This document shows, in pieces, positions 54,546-64,000 of a stretch of DNA of 64,000 bases. The notes under the pieces are model-generated. The model was given only the letters and a program-made list of their open reading frames with translations. It did no database searches and had not been told where the DNA came from. Positions within the stretch are counted from its first letter, which is position 1; every line of letters begins with the position of its first letter. Source of the DNA: Mesodorylaimus sp. YZB2_4 (taxonomy: Eukaryota; Nematoda; Enoplea; Dorylaimida; Dorylaimidae); the NCBI GenBank assembly GCA_030248295.1, contig JASANH010000938.1, positions 868,001 to 932,000 on the forward strand, read 5' to 3'. Both the position numbers and the translations under genes were made by a program.

Positions 54546-57500
54546 ATGTGGTCGCCACTGCGATGGCCCCTATCCAGAGGCCAATGGACGGGCAAATGTA
54601 TAACGTGGAAGGATGTGATCGTGCTGACTGCGTGCGCACACATCGCCCGATACTTGCTGGTCGTGTCTTACTGTTTCCTGTGCCACGTGACATTCTATCG
54701 ATGGTCATCTTGCGCCAATGACCAGCTGCAACCCAAATTATTCCCTCATTCTACTTCGAATATTTTAGCATCAGCCTCTGCGTGCGACGAGGAGCAGGTC
54801 CTGGTTTACGTGCCTAGCCTCTTTTCACATTTTCAACGCCGTCAAATGATCAGAGAGACTTGGGCCAAAAGTGTGCTCACTGGTTCATTCAAGACTAAAG
54901 TTGTGTTTGTGCTCGGCACTGCGGCAGTCGGACAAAGTAAGTCGGAAGGGGTTACACGCTGGACTCGCACACGGGGTGACTTATACTCGAGAAAGAGTGA
55001 CTGACGGGCTGCCTCCTTGCGTGTACGTGAGGATGAGGGCCAATCACCGCGTTGGAACGTGAGAGCTTGAGACAGGTGGCCTCCCGGCCCAGCAATCTTC
55101 AGGCTCATCTCGGCCCCAAGGATCGCACGCCGCGTCGGATTGTCTTGAAATATGATCTGGTCTAAGGGCCTTGTCTGAAAAGATTTTTCTGTCTGAAAGG
55201 CCAATCTATCCATCATTGATTACATTTGATCTGAGGGAGACATCACGAGGCTGCTACAGCTGTGCTTTGCCCCACCCGATATCAAGGTCACCTACACCTT
55301 CCTCGTTAGCGGACCCACGCAATGAGTCAGGGAGAAGGTACGAGGAGGAGGGATACAATTATAATGACAACTTTGTTTACATTTCGAGGCAAACACGGTT
55401 TCTGACTGGACTGCTAGCACGAATGAGACAGCGTCACGCTATGCCAACATTTGGAGTATAGAGACCATCCTAGTCACGACACCAGTATCGATTGCACGGG
55501 TGCTGCTGATTGGTGTCCGAAAGTGGGGTAGCCAAGATGTAGAGGAACTAATAAGGGCGTCAGTGTGGAAGCCACTATGCGGGAGTGGGCCTTCCTATAA
55601 GGTACCCTACTACTCAATAATACGCCTGACAGGAGTGACTGATAAACCTTTTGCACCGTATCAAAACTCAAGGCAGCTAACCAATTTTTTAATCTAGCGC
55701 GTCATTACCGTTGATAGCCCGACCAGCGGGCAGTTCAGTCAACGGGTTTGTCCTGGGTCTTCGCTCAATGTGAAAACGGATGAGACCTGCGTTTGAGTCC
55801 AAACCACTCGCCCAATGCACTGCAGTACAAGGACCTTGAGGCATGTTCTCACGAGTACAAGTCGGCAGACTCAGGAAACAGCTCTCATATCCGGGCCTCG
55901 TAGTGTTGGGGAAGAGCCCCTAAAATATAGCCCTTATATTAGAATAGCTCTCATGGATATCTCAGGATTCTTATATGCAGGATCGACTGTACTCGCTGTG
56001 TCAGTAAGTGGCTGTTACACCCATTGCTGCAGTCGGCTGCTTGGACCCTCCTGTAGGCTCAAAAACTTTAAAATCTCATTTTGTACCCCATGTCTCATGT
56101 AGCGAAAACTATCCTTTGCCACTTTCGCCAGCCTAATCGCGTTGCATTGGCTCCCACCAGTCAGTCCCCACGTGGTCTCGTCGTGGGTGCAATGCGGGAT
56201 AAGGGTTTGTTAAAAAATGATTTGGAACATAAAAGTAGCCAGCAGGGCTTGTCGTGGCGGGTTGTGGTGGGTTGTTGCAGGCCGCATTCTCGTGGTTCAA
56301 ATATTTGGATTACTGGAGAGTACCTAAGCGCAAAGACTCCGCCTGTAAGCACCCGTTTGCCCTGCGACTGTTTGGGATGTGGTCAACATGAGGAGTCATG
56401 CCAAACGTTTTTGCCCGGAGTACCAATTATAAACATGGGCGGTGTTAGTGCTGGAGGTTGACAGCATATCCGAATCAAGGTTTTGCTGTAATACAATAAT
56501 TGTGGCGCGTCACTTGTCAGTCAGGACATCAGGATTGCTTTTTTGTAGTGGTTTGAAGCAAATACTGTATGATATGGGCGGTTCAAACCCGCAGAAAAAT
56601 TGCCAATGTAACGTCCTTTGGACCCCACTAGTTGGTTGAGAGTGTGCCATATAGCGCCACAACTTTGTCGCTTTTCTCCACCCACATAACCACAGAACCA
56701 CATGAAAAAAAACCATTTCGCCAGTTGGACCACTGGTGTGACTTCCACCCCTTGCACGGGTGGGGGAGCCTACACGGGTCTCTGCAGGTACGAATCACTC
56801 ACTGCGCGGTCCCAATACCGAGGCAATAGCAACGTACAAGGTTTACTATGCCGGGTAGCGGACACCTCCACGACAGATCGGTCGAGCACAAATACACGAG
56901 CGGGATATATGCGTAAGGAGAGGAAGCCGAACCTAGTAGCCTAGCACGGCCGTACTAGACGGAATCACCAACGTGAACTGAGGACTTCGAGGCCACACCG
57001 TGTCAGGTGGGCCGATGGCCTAAAACCAGTACGGAGAGATACTGGTTTGATCTGGTTAGATCTGACCCTGTGCCGGGAGGGCTGAACACGAGGAAGTACT
57101 AACACGTGCTGGAAACACACGTGCCATGCGGATGAGGGTGGAGGCACCACTTGCACAGAGAGGTGCGGGTTACACTGGCAAACTGGCTTTCTCGAGTAAG
57201 AATCCAGCTTCCCTTCGATTCTTTTGAAAATTTGCCAGATTGGAGGCGTCGAATAGGACGTAGATCACGTGATCAGTGTCCTGTTCAGCTGGATAGCATG
57301 CCCAAGATCTTGGTTCAAACGACTTGATACCCTTCATCGGCCTGCTGGGTTAGGCATTTGCCTCTCATGCCAAGGAGAGTGTAAATCAGTTGGTGTATAC
57401 CGCGAGGGTGCATACCTCGAGTGCGCACACCAGCGTTTGGTGATACGGTGAACAGAATGTCGTGTCTCGCTCGTTCTGTTTGAAGCAACGGATGGCGGCA

Positions 57501-59148
57501 CGCTAGTGCTTCTTCATATGCACCTGATCGAATTCTGAATGTATTATGGGGAACTCAGAACACTGATTCGGTCCTCGCTCTCAGGTCCACGTCCGACGCC
57601 GTGCCTCCAACCGCCCTCCTCAAATGAATTGCGCCATTTGATGAACGCGCATGAACAGCTTCTTCAAAGTCACCTATCTTTGCAATTCACCCAACAAAAA
57701 ATCGATGATACCCTCAATTTTACGCTCCAAATTCAAAACAGCTGAACGACCATGACCCGCTGAGTGAAATCCTTGGGCCTTAGCCGCAGAATGAGCCTAC
57801 GTAGACTACGACACCTCGTGTATCGTTTATTCGCCAACCATGCGCAGGGGCCGTTTAGGCTCACAGCTTGGAGGGTCCTGACGGAGGTTCTTGTAGGTAC
57901 GGAGGCCCCGAACGGCCAGAATGCAATTCAGACCAGGAACTCAACACCAGTCACCGCCCAATCCCTGCAAACCAAACCAGTCACTCAGCCTCGATCTCTC
58001 TCTCAGCCTCGTGTCCGGCCCTGATCTAGGAGAGGCAGACCAGTTCCCTGAACCTGTGCACTGATAGGTGTAGATAAGGTATCCACGCCTGTTACATGAG
58101 ACTGTCCTACAATCCCTACGACAGCAAATGCTTATGATAAGGACCTGACTTTGAGTCCAGCCTGTTCGCCCCATGGTCTGATTTGTGGGTGGATTTCAAA
58201 CCCACAGCACCTATCTGTCATAATCGCTGTAGGTTTCAAACGGCACTCCTCCGCGTCTTCTCTCCTGCTTGATGGTGATTTTGAATTCGCGTCTTCATGG
58301 ATCTATAAGGTTACTTGACCATCGGGTGAACGGGCTGAGCCCAGGGCAGAGTCCATTCTGGCCACCCATACCCACACGATCAAGTTCAAGCTTTGCTGCG
58401 ATCCAAGCCAGCATGGGCGGACTTACTGGGGCAGACACAGTACCATTTAGAAAACACGGGAAGAACTATGTGTTCTTTTCTGTTTCCAGGTTCCGATCAG
58501 CCGCGTCTCCGAACGGAGCTGTCGCAATTCGATGACGTGATCGTGTTCGATGTGGCCGACCACTACTACAACCTGACTTTGAAAACGCGTGCGATATTTA
58601 ATTGGACACTGCACAACTGCCCCAAAGTGCAGTTCCTTATTCGTGCCGATGCTGACATCGTGCTTAACTCGCGAATGCTTAATCGATTCCTGCATTACCA
58701 CGTGGACAGTGGGGCCAGACTGGACGAGCCGATAGTGTTCGGTCAGTGCCGTCCCTACGATTGCATTACGAGATTGCCTTGGTCCAAATCGTGCCTTCCG
58801 GCCGCCTTCTTCGAGAGTCTGGCCAAACCCCTCTTCTATCCTTCCTATTGCCTCGGATTCAGCAGCATCGTTTCCATCGAGTATGTCCGCCAGGCAGCCC
58901 AGCTGTGGGCCCGTCGGAGGCCGGGCGTCGACTACCTGCCCATGGAGGACCTACACGCCATCGGGTACACGGGCCGGAGTATCGGCGCCTGGAAGGTCGG
59001 ACATAGAAACTTGTTCGTATTCGATAAGTATTTCGACTCGTATTCGTGCCAGAACGGGGCCATCGCCTCGGCAGCCTACGACGACCAAGGGGTCATGAGG
59101 GACAGGTGGACTAGGTATCAGGAACGTTGTGGTGCCTCTCACTCATGA
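54546..59148 (+). CDS. GT31-family beta-1,3-glycosyltransferase
   Basis: Two exons (54546-54936 and 58490-59148) join with matching phase to 349 residues, a usual size for the family. It is a type II membrane protein: short cytoplasmic N-terminus, one signal anchor (VIVLTACAHIARYLLVVSYC), then a luminal catalytic domain. GT31 motifs present: RRQMIRETW, VVFVLGTA, FDVADHYYNLTLKTR, the DxD-type metal site in LIRADADIVLNSRML, FYPSYCLGF and LPMEDLHAIGYTG in place of the usual PxEDVYxG. Such enzymes add galactose or N-acetylglucosamine in beta-1,3 linkage to glycoproteins or glycolipids in the Golgi; donor and acceptor cannot be told here. The single intron of 3.55 kb contains several B-box-like tRNA fragments. 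Confidence 0.9.
54937..58489 (+). other. 3.55-kb intron with decayed tRNA-like fragments
   Basis: No coding exon is needed between the two glycosyltransferase exons, since motifs run directly across the join. B-box-like sequences occur at 55791-55800 (GTTTGAGTCC), 56579-56592 (CGGTTCAAACCCGC region), 57312-57320 (GGTTCAAAC) and 58150-58158. I read these as possible old tRNA-derived SINE heads, each weak on its own. Confidence 0.4.
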
Positions 59149-59613
59149 CCACAACCGTGTATTTATTATTCTATTGATTAGAGAATATTTTAGGCTCAAT
59201 GCCGTCTTGGCTTGGGTGCTTATTTATAATGCAAGCTTTATCGATTGATGCAAGCCTGCAGTTTAATGATCCTCATTGGCCTGTGATCGAATACAGAAAA
59301 TATATTTTCTTAAATAAATAGTATAGGCTCAGACAAAATGATGCAGTTCTTTGAAACACTTCGATTAATAGTGCACGGAATCAAAACAATATCAAAACCC
59401 GAGAAAAAATTTTAAATATACCGCTAAAAATGATGTTCAGGCGCATGGGGTTGTGGTGTGCGCCCACAAAACGTTTTGGCGGGAAGCACACAAAAGCAAA
59501 GGTAGGAAAGAAAAAGTGTTGGTTTTACGTTTTATGAACAAAAGACTTCAAAAAAGGTTCTATCAATTTACTAAATCTTCATTATTTTATTGAATAACAA
59601 GTATTCGCACAAA
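59149..59613. other. Intergenic region before SUMO
   Basis: Holds an AATAAA at about 59314 for the glycosyltransferase gene and the short promoter region of the SUMO gene. No other gene is visible. Confidence 0.5.
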
Positions 59614-60874
59614 ATGGCTGATCGAGAAGACGGAAATTTGAGCGGAACGGAGGACGGATCGAATACGGGAGAGGTAAGTTAAATGATTTTTTGCTCCACT
59701 CGAAAGGTTTTGTGAGTAGCATCTTCATGTTGATAAATAGGCGTCGTGTATTGTATGTACTTTTCATCGAAAAACAACCTCAGAAAAGCCTTAAAGTTTT
59801 GGCGTTTTCACTTCTTTGTCTTTAGCGGCAGCTACGTCTTCTTTCTTTTTCAGATGAGAAGGTCCAGATGCAGATGACAATGACCAGTAGCTGCGTTTTT
59901 TCTCCCACTAAAGAAGCTCCTCTTTCTTTCTCCTCCGAAGTTGCGTCCAAAAGTTTTTTAAAAGGTGGCCCAATAGGTAGTATTGGTACTTAACCCTAAA
60001 CTATTTACGCAATAACTATGTAGGTATCTCTGAAAAATAGGCTGGTTTGATTGCGTTAGATTGCTTTTGCAGGCGTAACATGGTCCGCTAACTTAGGCCT
60101 ACCGTAGTTCTAGTTTCGACGAAAATTTCATTAGTTTGTAGAACACAAGTTAGGAAAATCGGTTGATTTTACTTCCGTAGTGGAAGCAAGAGCAAAAGAA
60201 TTCAGTTCTCTTATCCAAAGCTCATTTTTGCGAGTGCTTACATCAAAACTGAAAATTCGGTTCTTTTTAAAAAACCCTTCTTGTCCTCTGAAATGCCTGT
60301 TTGCTTTTCTTCGCGTACCTTTTAGAGGACATTTCACAGCATAAAAGTACGTAGCGTAGGAACCCAGAAGCTGTTTTAGGTCTGCATATATTTCATTAAT
60401 TTTAGCAAGCGGCTGTCGAAAATGCTAAAGAAATCGACAAGGATGCCTCTGTCGATGAAAAAGGATCTTTCTTCATCATTCGTGTCGTGAGTCAAATGGG
60501 CGATGTCATGAAATTTCGGGTAAAGCGTTCTTCGTTGATTTCGCGCGTTTTGGATGCGTTTTGCGAGCGGAAGGTGAGACTGGTGTAAGATGTAATGTCT
60601 GGTGATCCTACTGTATGTTTTTAGAATCTGCGCCGAAAGGAACTGCGTTTTCGTTACGATGGGCACAGTATCGCCGCAGATGCTACGCCAGATTCGGTAT
60701 GTCGGAAGTACTTATCTTTGATGACTTATACGCAGAGATCTTTTTTAAACAGTTTCTTGAATAGCATCCTATCCGATCCAACTCTAATTCTTTCTCTTTT
60801 TGCAGTTGGACATGGAAGACGGCGACATTATCGAGGCTTTCTCGGAACAAGTTGGCGGTGGAAGCATCATGTAA
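59614..60874 (+). CDS. SUMO: SUMO, small ubiquitin-like modifier
   Basis: Four exons (59614-59673, 60406-60573, 60625-60696, 60806-60874) join in frame to 122 residues. A flexible acidic N-terminus of about 42 residues precedes the ubiquitin-like fold: FFIIRVVSQMGDVMKFRVKR, LISRVLDAFCERKNLRRKEL, RFRYDGHSIAADATPDSLDM and EDGDIIEAFSEQVGG. The precursor ends GGGSIM, so a SUMO protease would remove GSIM or SIM to expose the di-glycine used for conjugation to lysines. The core is more divergent than usual: the common VVGQDGSEVHF is VVSQMGDVMKF. There is no obvious psi-K-x-E site in the tail. It acts in nuclear transport, transcription and genome stability by family. Confidence 0.93.
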
Positions 60875-62375
60875 AGAGTTCTGACCGCATGGCCAGTGAA
60901 AAGATGCTTTGATTTGCTGCTTCGTTTTTCATTGCGACATTGAGTTTACCTTTCGATTGCGGCAAATGACATTTGAGTTATGCTTTTTTTCAGCTTTAGA
61001 ATTTCTCAAGACGGCCATTACTTAGAATAGTCCTTATTTGAACCTGCGTCAGTTGTGCGAGTAGGCACTACAACTGTATCCTTTTGCCAATGTAGGGTTC
61101 CCGTCTGACGGTGAGCACGACGTCAGTGCGGCCCGTCTAACAGTGTCGGATCACGTGCTTAAAAAGCACGATCGTCAGTCTGATGTGACAGTGCGTCATA
61201 ATTCAGGCGGCTTCCCAGTTTTCCGCGTGCGAAGTCAGGAACCGGTAACGGGTACAGTGCACTAGAAACTTCCTGATAAAACGGTGCACTAGTACGGTGG
61301 GCAAAGCGATCACGAAGCATATTCTGCTTCGAAGCCATGAAAACTAATGCATCAGAAGTCTTATCTGTTTGCACCAAAGTCTAAAATAGATTAAATTTCA
61401 TTAAGACTAGGAATGTTCCAGAATGAGACGTGAATGCTTTTATAACTTGGCACTGCGCGAGAATACATGTTGCTAAAGAATGGCTTGTTAATCTTTTTGC
61501 GAAGAATACGTGCCCTCAAAATAATGTGTCTGCGTGCACGTGCTGGCAAGACTCGATTATGACTTTAACCGAGACAAAGTCAACAGAATTAAGATTTGGG
61601 CACGGTCCAACTTGGTATTTTGCAAAGTGTAAAGTGGTTGATTACGGGCATTTTTTCTGAGTCAATAACGTTCGGGTGCCTGGACCCGATCGCACCGTGA
61701 GCTTCATAAACTGGTTGGGTGTGGAGGTGGTGAGGCGACTCTGGTAGCAACGCAGAGGCCTATCGCAAAGTCCGGCATTACTTTTGCCGAGAGTGGGTTG
61801 TGGACTAAAGTCAAGAAGCCCACCAGGCAGTGGCCTGAGAGACGCAATCTTTGGCAAGTTTTCTTTGGTTTTGAAAGTTCCGAGAGAAATCGCCTGGAAA
61901 CTGCGCCTGTGTTGCAGTGGCGTGGTCAATCTCGTAGTGCTCAGCTATGGACAAAGTATGACATGACATCCCTGAAGTGGAGATCGATTCGTGAAAGCCA
62001 AGTCCCTCAGTCACTCACGGCCAAGATGTTCTCAGTGAGAGGTGGACAAGTCTTGCTGAGAGCACTGATCCTGTCTCGTGACTCTGACGACCATACCATG
62101 TGAGGCAGTCACGTGACTCGTAGTCAGTCAGAGGGAACTGCCCGTATGACACTTGTAAGACTCACAAAAATGCACTTGGGCTAAGATTAGCTTCAAATTC
62201 TTTGAAATGTTGCTTGTGTGAATCTGGCTGATCGTGAGATCTGCAATGTGACCTGTCAGGCAAGCATGTGTCAGGTCATGGGGTGCAGGGGGTTGGACTG
62301 AACAGCACACTGATCGTGGCATCTTATATTCAAGTTAATCAGTTCAAGTCACTTTACACTGGCCAATCACAAGTG
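60875..62375. other. Intergenic region
   Basis: No convincing gene. Frames at 61642-62103 on both strands overlap one another without any recognisable domain. GTCAC/GTGAC words and short CAGTCACGTGACTCG-type palindromic sequence occur near 62107-62120. Confidence 0.45.
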
Positions 62376-63095
62376 TCAGTCGAGACTCCACGAGTGACTG
62401 CGTATCGTACACGGTCTTATACCCGGCCACGTGCCCGTCGTAGCACGTCGATGGCCGACCACCAACGGCTTGGCGAATGTGACTCTTCGAAAAAATCTAT
62501 CCGTCGAAGTCTTTTCACCACTCGTACTTTTTTTCATGGCGCTTTTTAAAATTGGGCCAGGATTGCTCGAAATGATTTCATATTTTCGCTTCTCCGAATC
62601 ACGTTCGCCACGTTCGATGTTTGAGATACTGCGAACTGCGAGTGGTGGTCCTTGAGTGCGAGTGACTTTTTCGAATGGAAGAACATCCAAGAAAAATAAA
62701 CTCTTTTCTGGAAGATAATTCTGATTGTAATCGGGTGTACTCGAATCCAAAGTCACTGTCATTCTTGGGACGCTCGACAAAGAGGCTGTGGTTTCTGGGT
62801 TGGAAATTGAACGCTCATATTTGATCCGTTCCATGTTCGTTCGTTCCATCGATCCATGTTCGTTGTTTCTAACCGCATTCTTTTCGTGATTGGAAGAAGT
62901 TGACGAAAGGATTAGCTCCATCAAGAAATCATTTTCCAATAACGCCAGCTCGGCTGAACCTCCATTGAAGAACATATTTACCGTTTCAGGGAGGCGGAGT
63001 ATGTGGCTCTGATCTTTCCCGTCCTCTCTTGCGTTTAAATACGAAGACGGCCTGCTTCTAAACGTCTGGCCACTTCGAGAATGAGCACGTGTCAT
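62376..63095 (-). CDS. Unrecognised protein with PP1-docking-like motifs
   Basis: A single open frame of 239 residues from ATG 63095 (MTRAHSRSGQTFRSRPSSY). No membrane helix or signal peptide. It is rich in Ser, Asn and Arg and looks largely disordered. Near the C-terminus it carries PILKSAMKK and, about 13 residues on, RRVTFAK. These resemble the SILK and RVxF docking motifs that often occur together in protein phosphatase 1 regulators. A DSSTPDYNQNYLPEKSLFF segment in the middle has no family match that I know. The frame may be one exon of a longer gene, as the region on either side is uncertain. Confidence 0.5.
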   Translation of the reverse strand: MTRAHSRSGQTFRSRPSSYLNAREDGKDQSHILRLPETVNMFFNGGSAELALLENDFLMELILSSTSSNHEKNAVRNNEHGSMERTNMERIKYERSISNPETTASLSSVPRMTVTLDSSTPDYNQNYLPEKSLFFLDVLPFEKVTRTQGPPLAVRSISNIERGERDSEKRKYEIISSNPGPILKSAMKKSTSGEKTSTDRFFRRVTFAKPLVVGHRRATTGTWPGIRPCTIRSHSWSLD

Positions 63096-64000
63096 CGCTG
63101 CAAGGAGCGGGATAATGAGTCCTCGCCGCGAACTCACGTCACGACTAGCTCGTGCATGCGCGGCAAACTAGTCATTAGCTCATAATTAGCCATGGAAATT
63201 GCTAGAAATGATCTCAGCCGCCTCTTCGCGTGCGTCGCGGACAAGCAGTGGATTGTGTCCGCCAGCACGTCATGTGTGTTCTAGAGCACTCATTCTCGGA
63301 CAGTGTGTTCCCCTTTCTCGGAACATCGGGGGTTGGTGATAATTGAGACGTGGGTAGGTCCTGACCTATGACGAATGTAAGACCCACTCATTCCAGTTTT
63401 AAAATAGACACTTTCTCGAATCCTCCGGCTTCCTCGATTTAGTTAGTGAATCTAATCTTCCCGTAACTCCATCAAAACATTTTTCTGATTCTGACTCTTC
63501 TAGTTTTATTTCGCAGATAGACAATTTTTGAATTTACCGCGCGCCTACGGGTGCCGTTTTGTTCGGAATAAAGATTTTCAGAAACAAACATTTCGCAAAG
63601 AAGTCTTCCCATGCTTTCAGTGCGCTCTAACGTTTTCTGTGGGTTAAAAACAGTGACAGTGAAGTTCCTTTAAAATCACAGAGTGTAGGCCCACGAAATT
63701 TCAAATTTTATTGGCTGTTGGACAATGCTGCTGCACAGTGCATAGAACCCAGAATCTTCTACGCTTTTTAGAGGATGTGCTAATTTTATGCTTTCAACAT
63801 TCGTGTCTATTAGCTAGCTGCAAGATTTTGTCGTCCTCATTCGTGCATCTGGAAAAGGCTTTCCGAATTTGCGACACCTTGGATATGTTCGTTACGAATA
63901 CGGACCATGCGTCAGTGGTACAGTTTCCAATCCTGTTTAGCAATTTCCGCTGGAAATAATTAAATATAGGACTAATTTCCTGGGCCATAATTCACCATAG
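63096..64000. other. No gene recognised to the window edge
   Basis: May contain the 5' end or promoter of the minus-strand gene. The short frames near 63.7-64.0 kb on both strands have no supporting feature. Confidence 0.45.

Noticed and set aside
61642-62103. Open frames on both strands after SUMO
   Set aside because: They overlap each other and show no domain or splice context.

Overview
This is a 64 kb stretch of an invertebrate nuclear genome. It carries about 18 protein-coding genes on both strands. Most are split by short spliceosomal introns (often 50-70 bases, GT/AG, frequent TTTCAG or TTTTAG acceptors), with a few introns of 2-3.5 kb. The gene set points to an ecdysozoan: allatostatin-C-like neuropeptides, FMRFamide-receptor-like GPCRs, a DEG/ENaC channel and several secreted proteins whose cysteine modules resemble the nematode MIG-18-type fibronectin-I-like domain. 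A basigin-like protein, a GFOD-type oxidoreductase and the allatostatin-C pair make me lean towards a tardigrade or close panarthropod relative rather than a nematode. That is inference and should be tested by database search.

Layout. 1.2-6.4 kb (minus strand): a small one-pass membrane protein, a tetraspanin, and the mitochondrial copper chaperone SCO1. 7.5-8.0 kb: a tRNA-derived SINE with a perfect 15-bp target-site duplication. 10.4-14.6 kb: two intronless FMRFamide-receptor-like GPCRs facing tail to tail. 17.0-18.7 kb: two divergently transcribed allatostatin-C-like precursors. 19.2-23.4 kb: a large receptor with a C-type-lectin-like head, a mucin stalk with a proline repeat, and an adhesion-class-like 7TM core without a visible GPS. 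24.1-28.5 kb: a basigin/neuroplastin-like protein and a DEG/ENaC channel. 28.7-40.4 kb: three secreted Fn1/MIG-18-like proteins (a two-module one, a giant multi-module one and an intronless duplicated one), plus an unrecognised gene at 29.7 kb. 42.1-43.5 kb: a GFOD-like protein. 46.0-52.4 kb: an FRMD3/FRMD5-like FERM protein with a C-terminal membrane anchor. 54.5-59.1 kb: a GT31 glycosyltransferase. 59.6-60.9 kb: SUMO. 62.4-63.1 kb: a protein with PP1-docking motifs.

The genes do not form one pathway. Much of the window serves cell-surface and extracellular functions: peptide ligands and peptide-type receptors lie within 8 kb of each other, and a cluster of modular secreted proteins fills about 12 kb. 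The most unusual items are the allatostatin-C-like pair, the lectin-mucin-7TM receptor, and the giant gene built from repeated phase-1 exons. Exon boundaries were set by hand from splice signals, reading frame and phase; for every gene given with an exon list the phases close, except where noted.
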